Assembly (NCBI RefSeq): GCF_014297465.1
Contig: NZ_JACORT010000001.1
Span: 434,001 to 498,000, forward strand
Direction: 5' to 3'
Length of the DNA stretch: 64,000 bases
Origin: Ramlibacter cellulosilyticus
GTDB lineage: Bacteria; Pseudomonadota; Gammaproteobacteria; Burkholderiales; Burkholderiaceae_C
Under the pieces are notes generated by a model. The model saw only the letters and a list, made by a program, of their open reading frames with translations, was not told the origin of the DNA and made no database searches. The stretch's first letter is position 1, and every line of letters starts with the position of its first letter. The translations under genes and the position numbers were made by a program. Positions 47,134-55,610 of the stretch are shown here, piece by piece.

Positions 47134-48203
47134 AACCCGAAGTGCGCAAGGGACAGTGGGGCGGCCTGCACACGCGCGAGGAATTCCGCGCGCGCTTCCG
47201 GGCCCGCTTCTTCGATCCGGCCTTCCGTGCGGAGGACGAGGCGATCGCGCGGCTGGAGCAGATCGCGTGGGAGGGCTACACCCAGGGACGCAAGGCGCCG
47301 GTGACGCGCAAGGCCGGTGCCGAGTTCGCCGACCCCGGCTACGACCTGTCGATCGAATGGTACGAGGCGCGCAACCGCCTGCTGGCCGCGCAGCAGCGCT
47401 GGGAGGACCCCGCCACGCGCTCGCGCGTGCTGGTCATCTGCGCCTCCCCGCGCAACGACGGCACCTGTCCCGGCGAGATGTCGAAGACCTTCCGCCTGTC
47501 GCGCATCGCGGAGGAGACGCTGCGTGCGGCCGGCATGGAGGTGGACCTCCTCGACCTGAGCCAGCTCACCTCCGACTTCGACCGCCACATCCACCCGTGC
47601 AAGGCCTGCGTGTCGACGGCCATGCCGCTGTGCCACTGGCCGTGCAGCTGCTATCCCAACCACGCGACGAACCAGGTGAACGACTGGATGAACGAGATCT
47701 ACGAACGCTGGGTCTCCGCGCACGGCGTGCTGCTCGTCACGCCCACGCACTGGTACTCCATGGCGAGCCCGCTCAAGCTGATGATGGACCGCATGGTGTG
47801 CGCCGACGGCGGCAACCCCGACCCGACCCGCACCGGCGGCAAGGATCCGGAGAAGGCCAAGGCGGTGGAGCTCGCGGGCTGGGACTATCCGCAGCACCTG
47901 GCCGGCCGCGCCTACGGCGTGATCGTGCACGGCGACGTGGCGGGCATCGAAGGCTCGCGCCGCAGCCTGTGCGACTGGCTCGACTGGATGGGGCTCATCG
48001 ACGCGGGGCCCACCAGCCGCCTCGACCGCTTCATCGGCTACTACGAGCCTTATGCCACCAGCCACCAGGCGCTGGACCGCGACGAGGCCGTGCAGGACGA
48101 GGTGCGCAACGCGGCGCGCGCGCTGACGCAGGCCGTGGGCGAACTGCGCGAAGGGCGCCTCAGCGCGCCCGGCAAGGGCCTGCCGCGCCCGCGGGCGAAA
48201 TAG
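47130..48203 (+). CDS. NADPH-dependent FMN reductase-like flavoprotein with cysteine cluster
   Basis: A 357-residue flavodoxin-fold protein. The first 95 residues are a charged extension without a recognised domain. The FMN phosphate loop CASPRNDGTCPGEMSKT is at 104-120. Five cysteines follow between 157 and 174 (C157, C160, C168, C172, C174), which could hold an Fe-S cluster as in iron-sulfur flavoproteins. LVTPTHWYSMASPLKLMMD matches the flavin-binding family core. Its stop abuts the SDR stop on the other strand. The substrate is unknown; quinone or aromatic nitro reduction are family possibilities. Confidence 0.8.
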   Translation: MKPEVRKGQWGGLHTREEFRARFRARFFDPAFRAEDEAIARLEQIAWEGYTQGRKAPVTRKAGAEFADPGYDLSIEWYEARNRLLAAQQRWEDPATRSRVLVICASPRNDGTCPGEMSKTFRLSRIAEETLRAAGMEVDLLDLSQLTSDFDRHIHPCKACVSTAMPLCHWPCSCYPNHATNQVNDWMNEIYERWVSAHGVLLVTPTHWYSMASPLKLMMDRMVCADGGNPDPTRTGGKDPEKAKAVELAGWDYPQHLAGRAYGVIVHGDVAGIEGSRRSLCDWLDWMGLIDAGPTSRLDRFIGYYEPYATSHQALDRDEAVQDEVRNAARALTQAVGELREGRLSAPGKGLPRPRAK

Positions 48204-49012
48204 CTACTGCGCCGTCCAGCCTCCGTCCACCGGAATGGCGGTGCCGGTCAGGTTGTGCGCCGCCGGCTCGCAGAGCCACACCACGACGCGCGCGATCTCC
48301 CGCGGCGCGAGGTGCGCAGGCTGGGCTGCTTTTCCCGCAGCAGGTCGCGCACCGCATCCTCGCGCGGCACCTGCAGCGCCTGCGCGCGCGCGTCGATCTG
48401 CGGCTGGATGATGGCCGTTTCCGTCCACCCCGGGCAGACGCAGTTGACGGTCACGCCGCCGCCCGCCCGCGAGCCGGCGCTCGCGTACTCCAGCGCGGCC
48501 ACGCGGCTCATGCCGACCAGCCCGAACTTGGCCGCGACGTAGGGCGCCTTCTGCACGGAGGCCACGAGGCCGTGCGCGGAGGCGATGTTCACGACGCGGC
48601 CGAACCCGCGCTCGGCCATCCGGGGCAGCGCGAGCCGCATCGTGTCGAAGGCGGCGGAGAGGTTCACGGCGAGGATGGCGTCCCACTTCGCGCGCGGCAT
48701 GCTGGCGAGCGGCGCCGTGTGCTGGATGCCCGCGTTGTTCACGAGGATGTCGACCGGGCCGTCCTGCAGCACGGACTGCATGAGCCTTTCCACCTCCGCG
48801 GCGTCGGCAAGGTCGTGCCCGAAGAACTGCACGTCCGGCGCCCCCGCTGCCCGCACCGCCGCCTGCGCCGCCTCGGCCTCCCCCGGGCGGGCCAGCCCGT
48901 GCAGCACGAGCGAGCAGCCCTGCGCCGCGAGCGCCTCCGCCACCGCCAGGCCGATGCCCTGCGTGGACCCGGTCACCAGGGCCCGGCGGCCCTCCAGCAT
49001 CTTCCCGTTCAT
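48204..49012 (-). pseudogene. 3-Hydroxybutyrate dehydrogenase-like SDR with a frameshift
   Basis: Short-chain dehydrogenase, about 270 codons if repaired. The first frame gives LVTGSTQGIGLAVAEALAA (cofactor loop), LVNNAGIQHTAP, the catalytic serine in NIASAHGLVAS and tyrosine/lysine in APYVAAKFG. It runs well to LLREKQPS, where homology stops. The expected C-terminus HLAPREIARVVVWL and GTAIPVDGGWTAQ continues in another frame, requiring one extra base near 48320-48328. The total span of 809 bases is not a multiple of three, consistent with a 1-nt deletion or a sequencing error. The active-site part is intact; the lost tail would harm tetramer formation. The ATG overlaps the acyl-CoA ligase stop. 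Confidence 0.82.
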
Positions 49013-50520
49013 CGCGCTTGCTCCTTCAGCCGCTGCCGCAGCTCCGTCTTCAGCACCTTGCCGTAGTTGTTCTTCGGCAGGGATTCCACGAACTCGTAGC
49101 GCTTGGGCCGCTTGAAGCGCGCGATGTGCTGCAGGCACACGGCGTCCAGGTCGGCCGCCGTGACGTTGCGCCCCGGCTCGGCGACCACGAAGGCGACGAT
49201 CACCTCGCCCCACTCGGGATCGGGCGCGCCGACCACCGAGACCTCCGCGACGCCGGGCGCGAGCAGGAGGGCCTCCTCGACCTCGCGCGGATAGATGTTC
49301 GAGCCGCCGCTGATCACGAGGTCCTTGCTGCGGTCCTTCAGCGTGAGGAAGCCGTCCGCATCCAGGCTGCCCATGTCGCCGGTGAAGAGCCAGCCGTCGC
49401 GGACGGCCGCCGCGGTCGCCGCCTCGTCGCGCCAGTAGCCTGCCATCACGGTGTCGCCGCGCACCAGCACCTCGCCCACTTCGCCGGCAGGCAGGTCGCG
49501 GCCCTCGGCGTCCGCAACGCGCACCTCCACCGGCGTCTGCGCCACGCCCACGGACGCGAGCCGCTGCGCATGCCGCGGATGCGACGTGTCCGCCAGGTGC
49601 GCGCGGGAGAGGGCCGTGGCCACCATCGGCGTCTCCCCCTGGCCGTAGATCTGCACGAAGCGCGGGCCCAGCACGCGCAGCGCGCGCCGGATGTCCTCCG
49701 CGTACATGGGCGCGCCGCCGTACACGATCGTCTTGAAGCCCTCGCCGTCCAGGCCGTGCGCCTGCGCGTGGTCGACCAGGCGCTTCACGATGGTCGGCGC
49801 GGCGAACATGCTCACGCGCCCGAGCGAGCGGGCCAGCGCGAAGATCTCCGCCGGGTCGAAGCCGCCCGACGCGGGCACGACGTGGCGCGCGCCCGCGATC
49901 ACGTGGGGGATGGCGTACAGGCCCGCCCCGTGCGACATCGGCGGGCCGTAGACGATCGCGTCGCGCGCATCGACCGGGTCCACGTCGGCGAAGTAGGTGA
50001 GGCCCATGGTGAGCAGGTTGCGGTGCGTGAGCATCACCCCCTTGGGCTTGCCCGTCGTGCCGCTCGTGTAGAACAGCCAGGCCAGGTCCGCGGGAGCGCG
50101 ATGCTGCAGGGGGAGCGCCTCGCCGCCGAAGAGCGCTTCGCACGCGGGCGTGTCCACGTCGATGCACCGTCCGGGCACCTGCAGGCCCGTGCCGATGTCG
50201 CCGGTGACGAAGGCCCAGCGGGCCTGGGCGTGGTCCGCGATCCATTGCGCCTCGCGCAGGTGCAGCTTGGCGTTCACCGGCACGACCGCGAGGCCCGCCC
50301 ACCAGCAGCCGTAGATCGCTTCCAGGTACGCGGGATGGTTGCGCATGAACAGCAGCACGCGGTCGCCCGGGGCGAGGCCCTGCGCACGCAGCGTGGCGGC
50401 CAGGCGCGCCGCGCGTTGCGCAAGTTCGCCGTAGGTACGGCACAGGCGCGTGCCTTCGTAGAGCGCCGGGCGCTGCGGGTCGCACAGCGCGATGCGGCGC
50501 AGCGTGTTCGCCAGGTTCAT
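49009..50520 (-). CDS. AMP-dependent acyl-CoA synthetase/ligase
   Basis: A 503-residue ANL-superfamily enzyme activating a carboxylic acid to its CoA thioester. The P-loop is LFYTSGTTGKPKGVMLTH, the A5 motif is YGQGETPM, the hinge region is WLFTGDMG with LKDRSKDLVISGGSNIYP, and the catalytic lysine lies in LPKNNYGKVLKTEL. It resembles medium/aromatic acyl-CoA ligases, but the substrate is unassigned. It is coupled by 4-nt overlap to the SDR, and divergent from a Leu/Ile/Val-type binding protein. This points to uptake and activation of an organic acid. Confidence 0.88.
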   Translation of the reverse strand: MNLANTLRRIALCDPQRPALYEGTRLCRTYGELAQRAARLAATLRAQGLAPGDRVLLFMRNHPAYLEAIYGCWWAGLAVVPVNAKLHLREAQWIADHAQARWAFVTGDIGTGLQVPGRCIDVDTPACEALFGGEALPLQHRAPADLAWLFYTSGTTGKPKGVMLTHRNLLTMGLTYFADVDPVDARDAIVYGPPMSHGAGLYAIPHVIAGARHVVPASGGFDPAEIFALARSLGRVSMFAAPTIVKRLVDHAQAHGLDGEGFKTIVYGGAPMYAEDIRRALRVLGPRFVQIYGQGETPMVATALSRAHLADTSHPRHAQRLASVGVAQTPVEVRVADAEGRDLPAGEVGEVLVRGDTVMAGYWRDEAATAAAVRDGWLFTGDMGSLDADGFLTLKDRSKDLVISGGSNIYPREVEEALLLAPGVAEVSVVGAPDPEWGEVIVAFVVAEPGRNVTAADLDAVCLQHIARFKRPKRYEFVESLPKNNYGKVLKTELRQRLKEQAR

Positions 50521-50573
50521 CCTCGTCTCCGGAAAGGCGCCACGATAGCGAGGGCGGCCGGGCCCTCCAAGAG

Positions 50574-50617
50574 CGTAGAAACACGCGGGCCGGGCCAGCC
50601 CGCACGTAACTCTACGT
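50574..50617. promoter_or_regulatory. Paired CGTAGA-N3-ACG sites in the divergent promoter region
   Basis: CGTAGAAACACG (50574-50585, plus strand) and CGTAGAGTTACG (50605-50616, minus strand) fit one consensus. Their centres are 31 bp apart, close to three helical turns. The second is a perfect inverted repeat ACGTA-ACTC-TACGT (50604-50617). They lie between the acyl-CoA ligase and the binding-protein gene and probably bind a dimeric activator, perhaps the PAS-LuxR protein encoded just downstream. Confidence 0.5.
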
Positions 50618-50686
50618 AATGGCTTCTCCGCGGTGCCGCCCTAGGGTCTTCGCCTTAACCTGCCGCCCCATCGTTGGAGGGAACCC

Positions 50687-51820
50687 ATGAGGAGACGTGA
50701 ATTCGCCCTGGCCGCGGGCGCGATGGTGGCGCTGCCGTCCGTGCGCGCCGCCGCGCCGGCGGAACTGGTGGTCGGCCAGGTGGCGCCGCTGTCCGGCGTG
50801 CTGGCGAGCACGGGGGCGCAGATGGTGCTCGGGGGCCGCATCTGGTTCGACCACGTCAACGCCGCCGGCGGCGTCCACGGCCGCCCCATCCGCCTGCTGG
50901 TGAAGGACGACGGGTACCGGGTCGACGACACCGTGCGCCTCACGCGCGAACTGCTCGCGCAGCCCGAGGTGCTCGCGCTGTACGGTTTCGCGGGTACCGC
51001 CAACATCGGCAAGCTGCTGTCCGACGGCGTGCTGGAGCAGGGCGGGGCGGCGCTCGTGGCGCCCTACACGGGCGGCGAAAGCCTGCGCACGCCCTTCAAT
51101 CCGTGGATCTTCCACCTGCGCGCCGGCTATGCCGACGAGGCGGAACACATGGTGCAGCAGGCGACGACGCTGGGGCTGAAGCGCATCGCCGTGATGTACC
51201 AGGACGACGGCTTCGGCCAGGCGGGACTCGAAGGCGTGCGGCAGGCGCTCGCCCGGCGCAGCCTGCCGCTGTCCGTCGCCGCCGGCTACGAGCGCAACAC
51301 CGACAAGGTCGAGGACGCGGCGCGGCGCATCAAGGACTCGGACGCGCAGGCCGTCATCATGATCTCGGTGAACAGGCCGACGGCCGCCTTCGTGAAGCGC
51401 TACCGGGAGCTCGGGGGCGGCGCGCAGCTGTACAACATCTCCGTCGTGGATCCCGCGGAGATCGTGAAGCTCGCGGGCCTGCGCAACGCGCACGGGCTGG
51501 GCATCTGCCAGGTCGTGCCGTACCCCTATACGCCGACGCTGCCCGTGGTCCGCGAGTACCACGAGCTGTTGAAGCGCCATGCGCCCGGCGAGGCGCCGAA
51601 CTACACCTCCTTCGAGGAGTTCCTCGGGGCCAAGGTGCTGGTGGAGGGCCTGCGCCGCGCGGGACCCAACCCGACGCGCGGCCGCATCGTCGGCGCGCTG
51701 GAATCCCTGGCCAGGCTGGATCTCGGCGGCATCACGGTGGGCTATTCGCCGGGCAACCGCGTCGCCTCCCGCTTCGTCGAGGTCACGGTGATCGGCAGCA
51801 CGGGCAAGCTGCTCAAGTAG
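50687..51820 (+). CDS. Leu/Ile/Val-type ABC transporter substrate-binding protein
   Basis: A 377-residue periplasmic binding protein of the family-5 receptor type. The twin-arginine-like signal peptide begins MRRREFALAAGAMVALPS and ends near VRAAA. The mature start ELVVGQVAPLSGVLASTG, LYGFAGTANIG and MYQDDGFGQAGLEG are typical. GGAGG precedes the ATG. No permease or ATPase genes are adjacent, so it works with a transporter encoded elsewhere or acts as a sensor. The ligand may be an aromatic or branched acid, given the divergent acyl-CoA ligase. It converges on the LuxR gene, 6 nt away. Confidence 0.9.
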   Translation: MRRREFALAAGAMVALPSVRAAAPAELVVGQVAPLSGVLASTGAQMVLGGRIWFDHVNAAGGVHGRPIRLLVKDDGYRVDDTVRLTRELLAQPEVLALYGFAGTANIGKLLSDGVLEQGGAALVAPYTGGESLRTPFNPWIFHLRAGYADEAEHMVQQATTLGLKRIAVMYQDDGFGQAGLEGVRQALARRSLPLSVAAGYERNTDKVEDAARRIKDSDAQAVIMISVNRPTAAFVKRYRELGGGAQLYNISVVDPAEIVKLAGLRNAHGLGICQVVPYPYTPTLPVVREYHELLKRHAPGEAPNYTSFEEFLGAKVLVEGLRRAGPNPTRGRIVGALESLARLDLGGITVGYSPGNRVASRFVEVTVIGSTGKLLK

Positions 51821-51826
51821 CGCGGT

Positions 51827-52393
51827 TCAGCCGCCGCCCACCAGCCGCGCGACGAGCTCGCCGTGGTTGGCCGCGCCGAGCTTCTTCATGATGCGCGCGC
51901 GGTGCGCCTCCACCGTGCGCGGGCTCAGCCCGAGGAGGCGCGCGATCTGCTTGCTGGTGCAGCCGGTGACCAGGTGCTGTGCCACCGCGCGTTCGCGGCT
52001 CGTGAGGTTGCCCGCCACGCGGCGGCGTGGCGAGATGTCCTCGAACATCCACACGGCGCGCGCGAAGGGCCGCGTGCGGTCCAGCGCGCGGCCCACCACG
52101 TGGCACCAGAAGAGCGTGCCGTCGCGCCGCTTCATGATGCGCTCGTCGCCGTAGGTGCCCTGCTCGCGCATGACCGGCAGGCCGACCTGCCCGATCTGTT
52201 CGTATTCGACCTTCGAGGGGTAGAGCGGCGCCAGGGGCTGGCCGGCCAGTTCCCCCGGCGCAAACCCGAACATCTGCGCGAAGGCCGGGTTGCACAGCAG
52301 GATGCGGCGTTCCTCCGTCACGCACATGCCCACCGGCGCCAGCTCGAAGGCGACGCGCAAGGCCTGCAGGTCGTCGGCGAGGGGCGCGTCCAT
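51827..52393 (-). CDS. PAS domain LuxR-type transcriptional regulator
   Basis: A 188-residue regulator. A PAS domain occupies about residues 1-115 (FELAPVGMCVTEERRILLCN, with WCHVVGRALD and VWMFEDISPRRR). A GerE/LuxR helix-turn-helix follows from LTSRERAVAQHLVTGCTSKQ, with the recognition helix in SPRTVEAHRARIMKKL. There is no receiver domain, so the PAS domain presumably senses the signal directly. It starts 2 nt after the SulP stop and is probably co-transcribed with it. It is the nearest candidate for binding the 50.6-kb repeats. Confidence 0.88.
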   Translation of the reverse strand: MDAPLADDLQALRVAFELAPVGMCVTEERRILLCNPAFAQMFGFAPGELAGQPLAPLYPSKVEYEQIGQVGLPVMREQGTYGDERIMKRRDGTLFWCHVVGRALDRTRPFARAVWMFEDISPRRRVAGNLTSRERAVAQHLVTGCTSKQIARLLGLSPRTVEAHRARIMKKLGAANHGELVARLVGGG

Positions 52394-52395
52394 GG

Positions 52396-54048
52396 TCACG
52401 GGCTGAGCCGCCCGAACGCGAGCAGCGCCTCGGTATCGGTGCGGTACATCTTGAGCAGCGGGCTTTCCTGGAGCGCGCCGGCCTTTTCGAGCACGCGTTC
52501 CACCGGCAGCTTGATGCCGCTGATGTGGAGCGTGACGCCGCGCTCGGCCAGGAGCTTGCGCAGCTGCACGAACATCTCCACGCCGGTCGCGTCGATGCGG
52601 TTGATCGGCTGCGCGAACAGGCAGACGTGACGCACCTCGGGATGCGCGGCCAGGTGCTCCACGATCTCGTGCTCGATGGCGGTGGCCGAGGCGAAGTCCA
52701 GCTCCGCGTCCATGCGCAGCGCGAAGAGCTGCGACGCCAGCGGCGGCAGCTTCCACAGGTGGCGGTCGCGCAGGCTGCCGTCCGGGTGCAGGCCCACTTC
52801 GATGATGCGGGGGTGCAGCCGCAGGTAGAGGAAGTGCGCGAGGCCGAGCAGCACGCCCGTGAGCACGCCCCAGTAGATGCGCGGCGCGGAGAGGATGGTG
52901 ACCGCGAAGGTCACGGCTGCCGTCACCGCTTCGACCCGGTCGATGCGCCACAGGTCCACGAAGGTGCGCGGCTTGAACAGGCTGGACACCGCGGCCACCA
53001 CCACGGCGGCCAGCACCGCGGTGGGCACGTGCGAGAGCGCGGGCGTGAGGAACAGGAGGACCAGCAGCACGAAGCCGGTGGCGATCACGGTCGCCCACCC
53101 CGTCTTCGCTCCCGCGTACAGCGTGAGGGCCGAACGCGAGAACGAGGTGCTGGTGGCGAAGGCGCCCGAGAACGCGGAAGCGAGCTTGCCCATGCCCTGG
53201 CCCACGAGGTCCTGGCTCGCGTCCCAGCGCTTGCCGTCCCGCTGGCTCTCGATCTTGGCGCTGGCAGCCATCTCCAGCGAGCTCACGAGCGCGAGCACCA
53301 GGGCGGGCGGGATGAGGCTGGAGAACTGGTCCCAGCCCGGCCAGCCGGGCCAGTAGGGCGCGGGCAGGCCTTGCGGCAGCGGGCCCACCACGGCGCCGCC
53401 TTGCGAATAGCCGGTGAAGTACGCGATGGCGCCCGCCGCCGCGAGCACGATCAGCATGATCGGCAGGCGCGGCGCGACGCGCTTCGCGATGATGAAGAGG
53501 GCGAGGCTCACCACGCCGTACGCGAGCGCCTGCAGGTCCAGGTCGGGTGCATGCAGCAGCTGTGCGAGCGAACCCTTCAGGCCGATCAGCGCCGGCAGCT
53601 GCGCGGCGATGATCAGCAGCGCCGCCGCCTGGCTGAAGCCGGCCAGCACGGGCGAGCTCACGAGGTTCAGCACCCACGCCGAACGCGTCATGCCCACCAC
53701 CAGCTGCAGCCCGCCCGCGAGCAGCGCGAGCCACACGGCCAGCGCCACCCAGCTGGCGCTCGCGGGTTGCGCCATGCCGACGAGGGACGCGCCCACGAGC
53801 ACGCTGCTCAGGGCGGACGGTCCCACCGAGAGCCGCGTGGATGCGCTGAAGAGGACGGCCAGCAGCGCCGGCAGGAAGGTGGCGTACAGGCCGGTCACCA
53901 GCGGCATGCCCGCGAGGCCGGCATACGCGACCGATTGCGGGATCATGACCACCGCCACCGTCAGGGCAGCGACGGCCTCGCCGTGCAGAAGCTGCCCGGT
54001 GGGACGCGGCCAGTTCAGGAAGGGGAACCAGCGGGAAAGACGGGACAT
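52396..54048 (-). CDS. SulP-family anion transporter with STAS domain
   Basis: A 550-residue inner-membrane protein. About fourteen hydrophobic helices carry the SulP signature (AVVMIPQSVAYAGLAGMPLV at the start of the transport domain). From about residue 430 a cytoplasmic STAS domain follows, with VRHVCLFAQPINRIDATGVE. Substrates in the family include sulfate and bicarbonate/dicarboxylates. The neighbouring sulfatase makes sulfate transport attractive, though a hairpin-rich gap separates them. I start at the ATG at 54048; the frame continues upstream through repeat DNA and is rejected. Confidence 0.9.
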   Translation of the reverse strand: MSRLSRWFPFLNWPRPTGQLLHGEAVAALTVAVVMIPQSVAYAGLAGMPLVTGLYATFLPALLAVLFSASTRLSVGPSALSSVLVGASLVGMAQPASASWVALAVWLALLAGGLQLVVGMTRSAWVLNLVSSPVLAGFSQAAALLIIAAQLPALIGLKGSLAQLLHAPDLDLQALAYGVVSLALFIIAKRVAPRLPIMLIVLAAAGAIAYFTGYSQGGAVVGPLPQGLPAPYWPGWPGWDQFSSLIPPALVLALVSSLEMAASAKIESQRDGKRWDASQDLVGQGMGKLASAFSGAFATSTSFSRSALTLYAGAKTGWATVIATGFVLLVLLFLTPALSHVPTAVLAAVVVAAVSSLFKPRTFVDLWRIDRVEAVTAAVTFAVTILSAPRIYWGVLTGVLLGLAHFLYLRLHPRIIEVGLHPDGSLRDRHLWKLPPLASQLFALRMDAELDFASATAIEHEIVEHLAAHPEVRHVCLFAQPINRIDATGVEMFVQLRKLLAERGVTLHISGIKLPVERVLEKAGALQESPLLKMYRTDTEALLAFGRLSP

Positions 54049-54102
54049 TGGCTCAAGTATGCCCTGAGCGACACGCGCTTCGCCCTTGCATGATCCCTCT
54101 GG

Positions 54103-54224
54103 ATCCCCGCCTTCGCGGGGATGACGACAGGTGGTTTCCTCCTCCGCGCAGCGGCACGTGGACCGCTCGGAATAACATGCAGAGCGGTCCCACTTGCGGA
54201 GAGGATCCGGCTTTGCCGGTCCTC
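54103..54224. repeat. Cluster of three hairpins upstream of sulP
   Basis: Three consecutive stem-loops lie in this 228-bp gap. ATCCCCGC-CTTC-GCGGGGAT (54103-54122) is a palindrome of the widely dispersed 'GGATCCCCGCCTTCGCGGGGATGACG' kind. GGACCGCTC...GAGCGGTCC (54160-54190) has 9-bp arms. GAGGATCCGGC-TTT-GCCGGTCCTC (54201-54224) has one bulge. No open frame of interest crosses them. They could be REP-like repeats or a structured leader of the sulP transcript. Confidence 0.7.
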
Positions 54225-54240
54225 GCCGCACTGATCAGGC

Positions 54241-54274
54241 CACTCGAAAAAGTCGCTTGCGACTTTTTCGAGTG
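54241..54274. terminator. Bidirectional terminator-like 16-bp hairpin after the sulfatase gene
   Basis: CACTCGAAAAAGTCGC-TT-GCGACTTTTTCGAGTG is a perfect 16-bp inverted repeat immediately after the sulfatase stop. The core GTCGC/GCGAC is flanked by A5 and T5, so it reads as a terminator from either strand. It probably isolates the sulfatase operon from sulP. Confidence 0.85.
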
Positions 54275-54276
54275 AA

Positions 54277-55608
54277 TCAGCGCTGCGGCATGTCCTTCAC
54301 GGAGTAGCCGAGGCTCACCGTCGCATCTTCGGGGATGGGCGGCATGGTGTTGTTCCAGGCTTCCCACGCGTCGCGCATGTCGGCCAGGCGGGCCGGATCG
54401 CGGCCCCCGAGGTTCGCCCGCTCGCGTTCGTCCGCGGGAATGTTGAACAGGTAGTCGTGGCCGTCGACGCGCAGGTACTTCCAGTCGCCGTCGCGCAGCG
54501 CGCGCTGGCCGCGGTGGTTCATGCGCCAGTGCAGCGGGCGCGCGAAGGCGTGCGCGGGATCGCGCAGCACGGGCAGCAGCGAAACGCCATCGAGCGGATA
54601 CGCCGCATCCTGCTGCGCGCCACCGGCAGCGACCACCGTCGTCGTCCAGTCCATCGTCATGCACGGCTGCGCGCTGGTGCTGCCGGCGGGGATGAACGCC
54701 GGCCAGTGCGCGATCCACGGCACGCGGATGCCGCCTTCGGTGAGGTCCATCTTGCCGCCCACGAGCGGCCAATTGTCCGAGAAGCGCTCGCCGCCGTTGT
54801 CGCTGGTGAAGATCACCAGCGTGTCGCGCTCCAGGCCGTGCCTGCGCAGCGCCTGCATCACCCAGCCGATGCCTTCGTCCATGTGGTGGATCATGCGGCG
54901 GTAGGTGTGGATGTTGCCGCCATGCAGGTGGAAGAGGTTGCCCTTCACCTCCTGCGCGAGGGCCTCGTCGTCCCGCGTCTCCCACGGCCAGTGCGGCGCC
55001 GTGTAGTGCAGGCTGAGGAGGAAGGGCGCCTCGCCTTCCTCGCGGTTGCGCGCGGCCATGCGCTCGATGTAGTCGACGGCGCGGTGCGACAGCAGGTCCG
55101 TGAGGTAGCCTTCCTCCGCGCGTTCCTCCTCGCCGAACCACAGGTCGTGCTGGCCGTTGGAACTGCAGTGGGTGAAGTAGTCGACGCCGCCGGACATCGG
55201 GCCGAAGAATTCGTCGTAGCCCGAACGCAGCGGGCCGAAGTAAGGCGGGTAGCCCAGGTGCCACTTGCCGATCAGCGCCGTGCGGTAGCCCGCCTGCTTC
55301 AGCAGCGAGGGCATCGTGGGGTGCTCCGTCGGCAGGCCCAGCGTGCTGCTGCCGCGGCTGCGCGAGTTGATCGGCTCCTCCGCGGCGCCGCGCAACCGGT
55401 ACTGGTAGCGGCCCGTCATCAGCGCGAAGCGGGTCGGCGAACAGACCGGCGAGTTGGAATAGCCTTGCGTGAAGCGGATGCCGCTGGCGGCGAGCGCATC
55501 GAGCTGCGGCGAAACGCCGCCGAAGGCCGCGTCCCGGCCGCCGTAGCAGCCGAGGTCCGCGAAGCCGAGGTCGTCGGCGACGATGAAGATGACGTTGGGG
55601 CGCTTCAT
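54277..55608 (-). CDS. Type I sulfatase (arylsulfatase-like)
   Basis: A 443-residue alkaline-phosphatase-superfamily sulfatase without a signal peptide. The formylglycine motif is VCSPTRFALMTGRY (C56, CxPxR), metal ligands lie in FIVADDLG (D12, D13) and a later FTSDNGGE, and GKWHLG is the usual catalytic lysine motif. It needs a formylglycine-generating enzyme, not seen in the window. GGAG precedes the ATG at 55608; a GTG at 55614 is an alternative overlapping the previous stop. It is last in a run with two Bug binding proteins. The substrate is an organosulfate ester, otherwise unknown. Confidence 0.9.
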   Translation of the reverse strand: MKRPNVIFIVADDLGFADLGCYGGRDAAFGGVSPQLDALAASGIRFTQGYSNSPVCSPTRFALMTGRYQYRLRGAAEEPINSRSRGSSTLGLPTEHPTMPSLLKQAGYRTALIGKWHLGYPPYFGPLRSGYDEFFGPMSGGVDYFTHCSSNGQHDLWFGEEERAEEGYLTDLLSHRAVDYIERMAARNREEGEAPFLLSLHYTAPHWPWETRDDEALAQEVKGNLFHLHGGNIHTYRRMIHHMDEGIGWVMQALRRHGLERDTLVIFTSDNGGERFSDNWPLVGGKMDLTEGGIRVPWIAHWPAFIPAGSTSAQPCMTMDWTTTVVAAGGAQQDAAYPLDGVSLLPVLRDPAHAFARPLHWRMNHRGQRALRDGDWKYLRVDGHDYLFNIPADERERANLGGRDPARLADMRDAWEAWNNTMPPIPEDATVSLGYSVKDMPQR

Positions 55609-55610
55609 GC

